Positions 18,007-26,871 of a DNA stretch of 64,000 nt are shown here, piece by piece. The stretch is from Rhizobium lentis. Its GTDB lineage: Bacteria > Pseudomonadota > Alphaproteobacteria > Rhizobiales > Rhizobiaceae. Where the stretch lies: positions 248,001 to 312,000 of the forward strand of contig NZ_JACHBD010000009.1 in NCBI RefSeq assembly GCF_014200175.1. The letters run 5' to 3'. The translations under genes were made by a program, and so were the position numbers. A model generated the notes under the pieces. It was not told the origin of the DNA. It did no database searches and saw nothing but the letters and a program-made list of their open reading frames with translations. The first letter of the stretch is position 1. Each line of letters opens with the position of its first letter.

Positions 18007-19044
18007 ATGACAGACAAAGTGAAGAAGTCCGGCCTCACACGCCGGCACACGCTCGGCATCGCCGGTGCAGGTTTGCTGGCAGCGCTGGTGAACTTCAAGG
18101 CCGTTCATGCTCAAGACAAGAAACTGAAGGTCGGCTTGATCATGCCGAATTACGATCAGCTTCGCTGGAAGAACGCCGACCAGGCATTCTTCGAGAAGCA
18201 GGCTGCCGAACTGGGTATCGAGGTCCTTGCCCAAGCCTCCAACGCGTCGGAATCGCTACAGGCGAGCCAGGTTGAGAACATGCTCACGCAAGGCATTGAT
18301 GTTCTCGTCCTTACCCCGGTCAATGCGAACGCGGCCAACGCGCTGATCCGCAAGGCCAAGCAGGCCAGCGTTCCGGTTATCAACTACAACTTCCTGATCA
18401 ATAAGGGCGACGTTGTCTGCTTCCTTGGCCGTGATGCGGTGGAAATGGGCGAAAAAATTGCCCAGGCCGCTGTAAGCGCCCACCCGAAGGGCAACTATGT
18501 AATCGCCGCCGGCGAGGAATCGACCAGCGTTGCCAAAGAGACACGTCAGGGCTTCCTCAACGTGCTCAAACCCTTTCTGGACAAGGGGGACATCAAGGTG
18601 GTGTCTGACCAGTTCAACAAGAATTGGTCGACCGACAGCGCGCGTGCGCAGGTTGAGAACGCTCTGACGAAGAACAATAACGATGTCGTCGCCGTCCTTT
18701 GCGGCAACGACGGCACCGCCTACGGAGCCGTCCAGGCCCTGCAGGCACAAGGGCTCGGCGGCAAGGTCTTCGTCACAGGTGTCGATGCCGAGCCACGCGC
18801 ACAGGAACTAATAAAGCAGGGCCTGATGGCGCTGTCCAACTTCACGGCCTTCGACCAGATGGGCGTCGAGGCTGCCAAGGCCGCCTTTGCGGTGGGGCAG
18901 GGCAAACCGATCGAAGCCTCCGCCACGGTTAACAATGGCCTCAAGGATGTGCCCTGGATCAAGATCCTGAACTTCAATGTCACCAAGGACAATCTCGATC
19001 AGGCTAGCAAGGACTTTCCTTGGTGGTTCGCCAAACAGGGTTGA
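18007..19044 (+). CDS. Ribose-type periplasmic sugar-binding protein
   Basis: 345 aa Peripla_BP_4 protein. N-terminus KKSGLTRRHTLGIAGAGLLA carries a twin arginine before a hydrophobic stretch, compatible with Tat or Sec export, cleaved near VHAQ. Body shows KVGLIMPNYDQLRWKNADQ and LTPVNANAAN, typical of this class. ATG at 18007 follows AGAGAG. Ligand unknown. Confidence 0.9.
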   Translation: MTDKVKKSGLTRRHTLGIAGAGLLAALVNFKAVHAQDKKLKVGLIMPNYDQLRWKNADQAFFEKQAAELGIEVLAQASNASESLQASQVENMLTQGIDVLVLTPVNANAANALIRKAKQASVPVINYNFLINKGDVVCFLGRDAVEMGEKIAQAAVSAHPKGNYVIAAGEESTSVAKETRQGFLNVLKPFLDKGDIKVVSDQFNKNWSTDSARAQVENALTKNNNDVVAVLCGNDGTAYGAVQALQAQGLGGKVFVTGVDAEPRAQELIKQGLMALSNFTAFDQMGVEAAKAAFAVGQGKPIEASATVNNGLKDVPWIKILNFNVTKDNLDQASKDFPWWFAKQG

Positions 19045-19055
19045 ACCTTGCAGAT

Positions 19056-19081
19056 CCTCAGGTGCCCCACGGCGCCTGAGG
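19056..19081 (+). terminator. Stem-loop between binding-protein and cyclase genes
   Basis: CCTCAGGTGCC / GGCGCCTGAGG, 11-bp stem with one G-U pair and a 4-nt loop, 11 nt after the binding-protein stop. No T-run. Such hairpins often protect the 3' end of binding-protein mRNA or reduce downstream expression. Confidence 0.6.
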
Positions 19082-19137
19082 TAAACCTGGAAGAGTAAAA
19101 TGCTTGTCACGGAAGAAGACGCTACGTGGAGACGATC

Positions 19138-19905
19138 GTGAACAACCAGTTGAATCATGCCGGAAACCAGTCCGGTCTTGCCACCCAGCTCGGAGCGATG
19201 CTTAGAAGTATGCGAGTCGTGGATTTGTCGCCGACGCTTGAGCGTGGAATTCCAAACTGGCCGATGCATCCGCCGCTTGTTATCGACAAGGCGAGACTGA
19301 AGGCGCGCGATGGATATTACAGCCAGTTGCTGATGATTTCTGAACATACCGGCACGCACGTCGACGCGCCTGCGCATTTTCACGGTGACCTTATGCACAT
19401 GACAATCGATACCTTCCCACCAGACGTGCTTATTGCGCCCGCAGTGCTCTACGATTTTTCGGACAAGGATCTCCAGCCAGGAGATTTGATTTCTTTGGAC
19501 ATGGTGAAAACCTACGAGGCGGAAAAAGGCGCGCAGGTCGGAGAGGGCGAAATTCCGCTGATCAACTTCGGTTGGATGCAGCGTTACTGGCGAACCGACG
19601 ATCAGAGCACTTGGTTCGTCAAAAACGCTCCCGGTATCCAGGAGGATGCGATCATCTACTTCAAGGAGAGAGGCATACGGGCAATCGGCTGCGATACCGT
19701 TGCTTGCGATATGGCTGTGATCGATGGTGTCGGCCAAGAGACAACAGGGCATACCACCCACTGGTTGCCAAACGGCATTTTGATTATAGAGATGCTCACG
19801 AACCTCCATCAGCTTTCCCTGCGCAGCCTCTTTGTTGCCACTCCTATGAAAATCAGGGAAGGTTCGGGGTCGCCAATTCGTCCTGTCGCTTTCTGTGAAC
19901 CGTGA
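19138..19905 (+). CDS. Cyclase-family metal-dependent hydrolase (kynurenine formamidase-like fold)
   Basis: About 255 aa. Metal-binding HTGTHVDAPAHF motif near residue 73 and VDLSPTLERGIPNWP at the N-terminus define the cyclase/KynB-like superfamily, whose members hydrolyse amides, lactones or isatin. GTG at 19138 has GGAG 7 nt upstream; a GTG 12 nt earlier is possible. The transporter upstream and GntR downstream suggest it acts on the imported compound, perhaps opening a ring; substrate unknown. Confidence 0.82.
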   Translation: MNNQLNHAGNQSGLATQLGAMLRSMRVVDLSPTLERGIPNWPMHPPLVIDKARLKARDGYYSQLLMISEHTGTHVDAPAHFHGDLMHMTIDTFPPDVLIAPAVLYDFSDKDLQPGDLISLDMVKTYEAEKGAQVGEGEIPLINFGWMQRYWRTDDQSTWFVKNAPGIQEDAIIYFKERGIRAIGCDTVACDMAVIDGVGQETTGHTTHWLPNGILIIEMLTNLHQLSLRSLFVATPMKIREGSGSPIRPVAFCEP

Positions 19906-20031
19906 AACGTGCTCTTATTAAGGTCAGCAGTTGGCAGCTTTTCTTGAGCACGTGTTAGTTTACAGGGCTAATATTCGCGGCGTCTGCAATCGAAGCTGAT
20001 ATTGCTTGCCAGATTGTGAAGGAGAACCTGA

Positions 20032-20748
20032 ATGAAACCCAATTCTAGCCCCGGTTATGAAGATGGCGGCCCGAAGCGTGTTCTGCTGCGTGATGAAGCA
20101 TACCTGACCATCAAAGAGTTCCTGCTCACCGAAGAGTCTGAAGAGGTCCTATCGGAACGAACGCTTGCATCGCGGTTCAAGCTGGGTCTAGCGCCCGTGC
20201 GATCTGCAGTCGAACGTCTTCGGGCGGAGGGATTGCTAACGGCGATGATGAACAGCGGTCTCCGCCTCCCGGAAATCACTGCCCGTGAGATTTTGGATTT
20301 CTATGAGATGCGGATGGTGATCGAGGTGCATGTCGTCGCCTCGCTCACAGGCAAACTTTCGGATGATCAATTAAAACAACTGTACGCGATACTGGACGAG
20401 CAGGATATCTGCGCAGAAACACGCAATACGAACCGCTACCACCAGCTTGATCTGGACTTTCATACAACGCTTGCCGAGCTGCATGGAAATTCCGAGATGG
20501 TTCGGACCCTGCAACAGATGCGCGACAAAATGTACAGGCTTTCTCGGCGCCTGCACCGAATTCATCCCGAGCGGCTGAGTTTGAACGCGCAACAGCACAG
20601 GGCGATTGTGGATGCAATTCGCGAAGGCGAGATCGATAAGTCGCGCAAGAGTATGCAGGCGCATCTGGCCTGGGGACGTGCATTCACCCTCGATCCCAAC
20701 GGGCGGATGGGAGGGGACTGGCAGCGACTAACGGTCGCTGCAGGCTGA
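20032..20748 (+). CDS. GntR-family regulator (FCD/FadR subfamily)
   Basis: 238 aa: winged helix with LSERTLASRFKLGLAPVRSAVERLRAEGLL (about 39-68), then an all-helical FCD ligand domain with the DLDFHTTLAELHGN metal/effector motif. RBS AAGGAG. Likely controls the upstream ABC/cyclase operon; the palindrome at 14840 is a candidate site. Confidence 0.9.
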   Translation: MKPNSSPGYEDGGPKRVLLRDEAYLTIKEFLLTEESEEVLSERTLASRFKLGLAPVRSAVERLRAEGLLTAMMNSGLRLPEITAREILDFYEMRMVIEVHVVASLTGKLSDDQLKQLYAILDEQDICAETRNTNRYHQLDLDFHTTLAELHGNSEMVRTLQQMRDKMYRLSRRLHRIHPERLSLNAQQHRAIVDAIREGEIDKSRKSMQAHLAWGRAFTLDPNGRMGGDWQRLTVAAG

Positions 20749-20779
20749 CCTTGAACTGACGGAGTCGGGTCTCAGCGAG

Positions 20780-20947
20780 GGTAAGGCCGAACTGTTAGCC
20801 TTCGGCCACCACTTTATCGCCAACCCCGATCTAGTTGAAGGCTGAAAACCGGCACTCCACTCGCCCAGATGAACCCGGCCACGATCTATGGCGGTGGCGC
20901 CGAGGGCTACACCGATTATCCCGCCGCAATCGTCTCGGCCGACGCCT
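20780..20947 (+). pseudogene. NemA-like alkene reductase remnant (C-terminus)
   Basis: Two out-of-frame pieces match the end of Old Yellow Enzyme family N-ethylmaleimide reductases: AFGHHFIANPDLVEG and, shifted, PATIYGGGAEGYTDYP. The rest of the gene is absent. Flavoenzyme remnant, no function expected. Confidence 0.75.
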
Positions 20948-20966
20948 GATCCGGAGTAGCAGCATC

Positions 20967-21497
20967 ATGAAGGCTCTCATTCTCGACCGCTACGGCAAGA
21001 AGCAGGCGCTGCGTCTCGGCGACATGCCCGTGCCCGGTCCCGAGGACGTGCTGGTCGAGGTTGAGACGGCCGGCCTTAACATCCTCGACTCCAAGATCCG
21101 GGATAGCGCGTTCAAGCCGATCCTTCCGTACAAGACGCCGCTCGTGCTCGGGCACGATCTGGCCGGCGCGGTGATCACGTCGGCGCGAATGTGCGGCGCT
21201 TCAAAGTCGGTGACGCCGTCTATGCCCGCCCCCGTGACGGGCAGATCGGCGCCTTTGCCGAACGGATCGCGGTCAAGGAGAGCGATCTGGCGCTCAAGCC
21301 CGCCAACTGTCGATGGCGGAGGCCGCGTCGATCCCGCTGGTCAGGCTGACCGCCTGGCAAGTGCTGGTCGAGCGTGCGCAGATCAAGCCGGGACAGAATT
21401 TTGATCCATGCCGGATAGGGCGGTGTCGGCACCTTCGCCATCCAGCTCGCAAAGCATCTTGGAGCCACCGTCGCGACAACGGCAGGCCTGGGTGAAC
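20967..21497 (+). pseudogene. Quinone oxidoreductase-like (zinc-less MDR family) remnant
   Basis: Starts with a normal N-terminus (MKALILDRYGKKQALRLGD, GHDLAGAV) then changes frame several times: VRRFKVGDAVYARPRDGQIG, MAEAASIPLVRLTAWQ and GVGTFAIQLAKHLGA each lie in different frames. The NADPH-binding core and C-terminus are missing. A clear decayed gene following the NemA remnant. Confidence 0.8.
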
Positions 21498-21992
21498 AGC
21501 TTCATCTATTTCAGCCAGTTGAACGGCGATCTCGATCGCCTCAGCCAGACCTATCTCGGCCTACCCCTGCAGCCTCTTCAGCTAGGTCTTCCGCCGGTAG
21601 CGAGTTATCAAGATCGATCGTCGGCACACGGCGATCGATCTCGATCATTGAATAGTGAAAACCAAAGAAGAATTTAATACCCAAAGCAACGAACATCGGG
21701 GACCGACCCGTCCGGTTCGGCAGTAGGAGCTGGCGCCGGCGCGTTCCATCCCACTGCCAGGCGACTGGACGGCCAGTGCTCGATAAGGGTGGGGCGAGGG
21801 TTTGCTTCTGTTCAAGCCGAAGGATAGGAGTTGGCATCCCGGATTTGGCGCATGTTGCCGGACTTCGATTGTCTCAGTCGGGTGGATTGTCGCCATACGA
21901 GCTTCGGTGCCAGAATGACCAGCATGCTGATGGAACGGACGTTCGCCCTGTCTCAAATAATGACCGGGGTGGCAAAGTCCTGGAGGACAATC
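21498..21992. other. Gap without recognisable gene
   Basis: About 500 bp. A minus-strand frame at 21541-21837 contains KFFFGFHYSMIEIDRR but has no RBS and no recognisable relatives. Nothing else seen. Confidence 0.4.
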
Positions 21993-22801
21993 ATGACACT
22001 ACCCAGCTACGCAATGAACCGGGCGAGTTTCCCGGAGATGTACGAGCGGTGGCTAGTCGGTCCTCTTTTCCGCCCATGGGCCGAAATGACTCTCGAAGAG
22101 CTGGCACTATCTCCAGGCGACCGTGTCCTCGATATCGCTTGCGGAACAGGAATAGCGGCGCGCGTTGCAAGAGAGCGGCTCGGTCACGCCGCATACGTCG
22201 TCGGCATCGACATCAGTCCGGATATGCTTGCCGTGGCGCGCACTGTGGAACCAGCCATAGACTGGCGCGAAGGCAATGCAAGCGCCCTGCCTCTTTGCGA
22301 CGGAGAGCAGTTCGACGTGGTCGTCTGCCAGCAAGGACTGCAGTTTTTTCCTGACAAGCCCGCGGCGGCGGCGCAGATGCGTGGCGCGCTGGCAAAGGTG
22401 GCAGGCTGGCGCTGGCCACGTGGCGCCCAGACGATGAAATCCCGTTCTTTCGAGAGCTGCGCCGCGTCGCGGAGCGCCACCTGGGCGCCATCGTCGATCA
22501 GCGGTACAGCCTAGGGGATGCTGCCCCGCTTGAGGCGCTGCTGCGAGACGCAGGCTTCCATGAGGTCCGATCAAGGACCGTTTCGCGCACCGTCCGTTTC
22601 GGAGAAGGCGCACCCTTCCTGCGATTGAATACGATGGCGCTGGTTGGGATGAGTTCTCTAGCCAAGGAAATCGGCAATCAGGAACGCAAGCGCATCGTGG
22701 ACGAGATCGTGAGCCATAGTGCGTCCGCGCTGCAGCCATACAGGGATGGATCGGGACTCGCTTTCGAGCTCAGCACCAATCTGGCGACAGCCAAAGGGTG
22801 A
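21993..22801 (+). pseudogene. SAM-dependent methyltransferase, frameshifted
   Basis: Class I methyltransferase: RBS GGAGG, ATG at 21993, motif I VLDIACGTGIAARVA, motif II GIDISPDML, and DVVVCQQGLQFFPDK. At about 22395, after MRGALAK, one G is missing from a G run; reading continues correctly one frame over (RLALATWRPDDE) to a stop at 22801. One restored base gives an intact protein of about 269 aa, so either a recent pseudogene or a base-calling error. Confidence 0.82.
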
Positions 22802-23248
22802 AGTGCTTCCCTTGTCCCGCTATGGGAACATGAGCCATCCCGGATGGCAGTGGCAAATCTGGGCAACAGCAGGTGACGGCAGTTTCTCCATACAAAGCCG
22901 ATGTTCCCGAACAGGCCGATGAACAATAAGGGTCGAAGGGAGCCGATCTTCACGAGCCCTGTACACGGAATGTTACGAGCGTTCACGTTCTGGCCAAAAA
23001 CATCGCATAATGGATCGTCGGGAACCCTGTGAAAATGTCTCGGGGCGAACTTCTGGTGCCGATTTCTTTCAAGGGCTTTGAGCGCATAGACGGCCCTCGG
23101 CCCCATTCGATTGGCCACCAATTCTCCTCCCGGAATAGTGCGGTCGATCTGATATGAGCATGCCCATAGACGGATGGTCCGGTAGGCGCTATTCGTGATG
23201 TAACCGTACATCACCAAATCATCCCTTATTATCCCAAGGCCTCTCAGA
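22802..23248. other. Gap with repeat copy C
   Basis: No convincing gene; a long minus-strand frame here (22678-23337) lies mostly antisense to the methyltransferase and was not accepted. 22981-23024 matches the right end of the dispersed repeat (GTTCACGTTCTGGCC, then CATCGCATAATGGATCG). Confidence 0.45.
22981..23024 (+). repeat. Dispersed repeat copy C (right end only)
   Basis: GTTCACGTTCTGGCCAAAA, CATCGCATAATGGATCG and GGGAAC correspond to the last 45 bp of the copy at 40873-40998. Confidence 0.6.
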
Positions 23249-23920
23249 TTGAAAAAAGTGCAGCGCAGTTTTGCCGTCGAGTACAAGAACGGCAGGCGAA
23301 AACTCGATCCCAAGTCGAACGCGATCTGGGGCAACATGGATCTAAAGTCAGTCGCTCGCGATCTAGAGGAAGAGACATCGCCGCATCTGTCAGATAGTTC
23401 TCAGCATGGCACGTCCTACGGCGCAATGTCTTTCCCGGAACCTGACGGCAAGTCGTTGTTGACACCGTCTCTTGGGGCGGCAACAACTGTATCAGATACA
23501 CAGGAGATGAGCATGGCCGACGAGACTGATACGATAACCAAGGCTGATGGACCGACCGTCGCCGACACGCCTACTGCGCCGAAGAAACAGCGCAAACCCC
23601 GCGCCAAGAAAGCGGCGGCACTTGAGACCTCGTCAGCTGACGCTACTGCAGAGCCGGCGGCGGCGCTGACCGGTGCCGGTGGCGGGAAGAGGAGAGGGCG
23701 CAAGGCAAAGGTGATCGAAGCTGCGTCGAGTGCTAAACGTACGCGTGTTCGCCGTGCTCCAAAGCCCGCACAGACCACCTCGGCCGCGCCGATAACAGCG
23801 ATCGATGAGATGGCGGATCTCTTGCAGTTGGAAGAGGAAAATCAGCGGCTGCGCAAGCTTCTGGCTGAAAAGCTTCGCGCTGAAAATGCCGATCTGCGCA
23901 AACGGCTCAAGCTCGATTGA
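23249..23920 (+). CDS. SyrB-like regulatory protein
   Basis: 223 aa. The C-terminal half matches rhizobial SyrB: a Lys/Arg/Ala-rich linker (KKQRKPRAKKAA) and a final coiled coil DEMADLLQLEEENQRLRK then LLAEKLRAENADLRKRLKLD. S. meliloti SyrB represses syrM, which affects nod-gene and exopolysaccharide regulation. The N-terminal SFAVEYKNGRRKLDPK domain (1-45) is a separate conserved basic segment found in SyrB2-type proteins. An internal ATG at 23515 (MADETDT) would give the shorter classical SyrB. First of a tandem pair. Confidence 0.8.
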   Translation: MKKVQRSFAVEYKNGRRKLDPKSNAIWGNMDLKSVARDLEEETSPHLSDSSQHGTSYGAMSFPEPDGKSLLTPSLGAATTVSDTQEMSMADETDTITKADGPTVADTPTAPKKQRKPRAKKAAALETSSADATAEPAAALTGAGGGKRRGRKAKVIEAASSAKRTRVRRAPKPAQTTSAAPITAIDEMADLLQLEEENQRLRKLLAEKLRAENADLRKRLKLD

Positions 23921-24045
23921 TATTAGCAGCCAGTCAACCGCCGGCCGCATTTCTATGCTTATCGAGACATACAGTTTGGCGGCGATGCTGTTGCCGGAAC
24001 TCAAACTCACTGCCTGCTTGCGGGATAAAACGCGAGGTCGGATAG

Positions 24046-24600
24046 ATGGCGTCTCCCTGGAAACTTCTTGCCCGGCTGATCTCACCGGGACGCGGACAAA
24101 AGAGAGAAAACGGCTCGACCGAGAAGGTTACGGCGGAGGCGTTGGCTATTGCGGGTCCGACTGAAAAGCCTGCCGAGGAGAGCCTGATTAGCGCTGCTCG
24201 ACCGGCAAGCGAGGAGCTACCTCGTCACGATCATGCCGCTGCAATCTCCGCAGTGCCTGTGCATTCCGAAAAAGCCGAAAACGATGTCCGCGACAAGATC
24301 GACGGCGATGTCGCCAAAATGGTGGAGGTCGCTAATCCGGCTATATCCGGGGGGACTGGTATCGACGTCACGGCTGCACATGATACCCCTAGGATCAAGC
24401 GAACTGTGGAGGTCGCACCGCGCAAGCAAAGGAGCCGCGGCAAGGAAGCGGTGGCGATAGCGAATGGTCGCAAGGGTATACACACTGCAAACGAGATGAG
24501 CCTCGATGACGAGATCAAGGTGTTGAGGGCTCAGTTGGCCAGAAAGTTAAAGCTGCAAAACGCGCAGTTGAGAAAAATGCTAGACCGGTTTGAACGCTGA
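24046..24600 (+). CDS. SyrB-related protein, diverged paralogue
   Basis: 184 aa. Shares the architecture of the upstream gene: acidic/charged N-terminus, basic linker (RKQRSRGKEAVA) and a C-terminal coiled coil with EIKVLRAQLARKLKLQNAQL ending RKMLDRFER. The N-terminus MASPWKLLARLISPGRGQK is different from that of its neighbour. Separated by 125 bp. Role unknown; may dimerise with or antagonise the upstream protein (inference). Confidence 0.65.
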   Translation: MASPWKLLARLISPGRGQKRENGSTEKVTAEALAIAGPTEKPAEESLISAARPASEELPRHDHAAAISAVPVHSEKAENDVRDKIDGDVAKMVEVANPAISGGTGIDVTAAHDTPRIKRTVEVAPRKQRSRGKEAVAIANGRKGIHTANEMSLDDEIKVLRAQLARKLKLQNAQLRKMLDRFER

Positions 24601-24689
24601 GCGTGGCGCGCTGCCTGTCCATTTAACCCAGGATCGATTGCAAGCCTTTGCCGGTTCAGATCCCGTCAAGGCGGTCGAACGTGGCGAGG

Positions 24690-24752
24690 CTTATTTAAGA
24701 GCGCTTACCTTAGCTTTCTCCTTATTTAAATAAAGCCACGCTTGCTTAAATA
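24690..24752. promoter_or_regulatory. AT-rich repeated motif, possible regulator binding region
   Basis: CTTATTTAA occurs at 24690-24698 and 24721-24729, with a variant CTTGCTTAAATA at 24741-24752, in otherwise GC-rich DNA. The second copy forms the 12-bp palindrome TTATTTAAATAA (24722-24733). AT-rich motifs of this sort bind MucR/Ros-type or nucleoid proteins. The flanking gap 24601-24830 has no gene. Confidence 0.35.
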
Positions 24753-24893
24753 GCGGCCGAAACCCATACTCGCGTCATGTCTGATTCCGAACCCAATCAG
24801 CGGCGCGGCCGCTTTGTCGAAACATCAGTTTGGCCTGCTGCCGGTTTCGTGGACACCGAGTTAAGGTGTTTCCAATGAAACTGGAGCGCATGA

Positions 24894-25184
24894 ATGCAAC
24901 GAAGGAAGTTCAGCCGCGAGTATAAGCTTGAGGCAGTGAAGTTGGTGCGAGAGCGTGGGGTCAGCGTTGCGCAGGCATCCCGCGATCTGGATGTTCATGA
25001 AAATGTCCTGCGCAAGTGGGTAAGAGAATACGGCTCCGACCCTGTGCAGGCTTTTCCTGGTCACGGGCAGATGAAGCCCGAGCAGCTTGAGATCGAGAGG
25101 CTTCGAAAAGAAGTCGCCAAGCTGAAGGCGGAGCGCGACATCTTAAAAAAGGCCGCCGCCTACTTTGCGAAGGATGTGATATGA
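24894..25184 (+). CDS. IS3-family transposase OrfA
   Basis: 96 aa. Helix-turn-helix KFSREYKLEAVKLV ... SVAQASRDLDVHENVLRKWV, then a leucine-zipper segment (EQLEIERLRKEVAKLKAERD). Binds the IS ends; its 3' end overlaps orfB by 4 nt, the arrangement used for programmed frameshifting. Confidence 0.92.
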   Translation: MQRRKFSREYKLEAVKLVRERGVSVAQASRDLDVHENVLRKWVREYGSDPVQAFPGHGQMKPEQLEIERLRKEVAKLKAERDILKKAAAYFAKDVI

Positions 25185-26028
25185 AGTTCGCGTTCATTGC
25201 AAAGCACCGCTCGATCTGGCCGGTGGCATGGCTCTGCGAAGCGCTGGGTGTATCGCGTTCCGGCTTTCATGCCTGGTTACATCGGTCACCGAGCCAGCAT
25301 GCCCGGTATGACGAGGCTCTGCTCGACAAGATCAAGGACAGCTTTAAGGACAGCGACCGCACCTACGGCGCGCGGCGTGTCTGGCATGATCTTCTCGCGG
25401 AAGGCTTTTCCTGTGGGCTGCATCGCGTCGAGCGTCTCATGCGCGACAACGCATTGAGAGCAAGACCGAGAAGGCGGGGTTTGCCGAAAGACGACGGTGA
25501 GCGCCCGGTCATCATGCCGAATGTTCTGGACCGTCAGTTCTCGGCGGGAAGGCCGAACCAGAAGTGGGTGGCCGATTTTACCTATCTATGGACGGCTGAG
25601 GGCTGGCTCTATGTGGCTGCCGTCATCGACCTGTTCTCGCGCCGTGTCGTCGGCTGGTCGATGAATGCCAACATGACGGCCCAGCTCGCACAAATGCGCT
25701 GATCATGGCGATCTGGCGCAGAGGCAAGCCGGATGCGCTTCTCCACCATTCGGACCAGGGTAGCCAATACACCAGCGATCAGTTCCAGCGTCTCATGGCC
25801 GATCACGGCATGAGCCGGTCCGGCAACGTCTGGGACAATGCCGCGATGGAAAGCTTCTTCTCATCACTCAAGACGGAAAGGACAGCTCGCAAAGTCTACA
25901 GGACCAGGGACGATGCAAAGGCGGACGTGTTCGACTACATCGAGCGCTTCTACAATCCGAAGCGTCGGCATTCGGCACTGGGCTACCTCAGCCCGATGGA
26001 ATTTGAAAACAAGGTCGGATTAGCCTAA
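25181..26028 (+). pseudogene. IS3-family transposase OrfB, frameshifted
   Basis: DDE integrase core split by a one-base loss at about 25690: first part 25181-25702 ends after MTAQLAQMR; the second reads on from IMAIWRRGKPD to 26028. Catalytic residues are on both sides: D in WVADFTYLW, D in HHSDQGSQYTS, E in DNAAMESFFSSL. The transposase should be inactive. Confidence 0.88.
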
Positions 26029-26058
26029 CTCGGTGTCCGAAAAACCGGCAGCAGGCCA

Positions 26059-26163
26059 TCCTGGGGCGGTTCACATCCGTCAAATATACCTTCCGGAATC
26101 AACCGAACCGAATTTAACAAATGGCGGTCCGATTACTGGAAAGCACGAGCAAATGACTTTTAG
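26059..26163 (+). pseudogene. C-terminal 34 residues of a polymorphic toxin
   Basis: Directly after the IS right end a frame reads SWGGSHPSNIPSG then INRTEFNKWRSDYWKARAND and stops at 26161-26163, 12 nt before the immunity gene. The terminal pattern RxxYWKxxA is common at the tips of nuclease-type polymorphic toxins. The remainder of the toxin lay where the IS3 element now is, or beyond, and is missing. Assignment is by context and pattern, not by a family match. Confidence 0.5.
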
Positions 26164-26175
26164 GAGGAGGTAAGG

Positions 26176-26556
26176 ATGCCCCACGACATCAATGACGTGA
26201 TAGCAGAACTTAAGGCGCTTGCCATTACGACTCCAAAAACGCCACCGTTACCGAATGACGTGCTCCTTGATCAATATGAAGCGGATATCGGCTTTACCTT
26301 TCCGGAGGATTATAGGAAATTCCTTAAGGAAGCGAGCAACGTCTTCGTAGGAACGCTAGAACCACTGATCGTGACAGACACACGCAACGCTCGTGGCGAG
26401 CTCTCCATTGCGTTGATAGAAGCGCGTCGCGTTGGTCTGCCCCATGATTTGCTTCCGATCTGCGAGGATAATGGCGATTATTACTGTTTTGCGCCGGATC
26501 AATCTATCAGATTGTGGGATCATAACGGGCTCTCAAGCGAAAAATGGCAGGACTAG
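26176..26556 (+). CDS. SMI1/KNR4 (SUKH) family immunity protein
   Basis: 126 aa. SUKH features: DQYEADIGFTFPEDYRKFLKEAS in the first third and DNGDYYCFAPDQSIRLWDHNG near the end. SUKH proteins neutralise toxins of contact-dependent or type VI-delivered systems. Strong RBS (TAGGAGGAGG). The cognate toxin upstream is destroyed except for its tail, so this is now an orphan immunity gene. Confidence 0.85.
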   Translation: MPHDINDVIAELKALAITTPKTPPLPNDVLLDQYEADIGFTFPEDYRKFLKEASNVFVGTLEPLIVTDTRNARGELSIALIEARRVGLPHDLLPICEDNGDYYCFAPDQSIRLWDHNGLSSEKWQD

Positions 26557-26871
26557 CAACTTGGATTCATGAGGTTTGGATCGAAGGGCATTGAATACAC
26601 GGCTGAAAGCGGGAAACTGGCGCCATCAGCCCCAGGGATTCGGTCTTGATGCCGGTCGCGCCTACTCCAAGTTCCACTGCTATGACGAGCCGACAGTTGG
26701 CTCCGAGCTCTCCGCGTCGGCGATGCCGTCATCGCCATTCCTTGATTCTTCTTCACGATATCTCTCGCTAGTTGAAAGTGAAGCGGGACCGACTGCCCCC
26801 GCTCCTTGCGCTCCGTTTTCATGAGGGCGGGTGGGGAGCTGCGAGGGGTGGGGCGCCAGGGGCACCCCTCG

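Larger units (their letters stand above)
24831..26058 (+). mobile_element. IS3-family insertion sequence (1228 bp)
   Basis: Ends form long inverted repeats: left TGGCCTGCTGCCGGTTT, right AAACCGGCAGCAGGCCA, both continuing to ACACCGAGTTA, with the TG...CA termini usual for IS3 elements. It contains orfA and a broken orfB. No target duplication is visible (left flank GTT, right flank TCC), which suggests a rearrangement at one side. A 160-bp remnant of the same right end lies at 59800-59958. Confidence 0.9.

Noticed and set aside
22678..23337. Minus-strand 219-codon frame
   Set aside because: Overlaps the methyltransferase remnant in antisense and crosses a dispersed repeat; no family resemblance.
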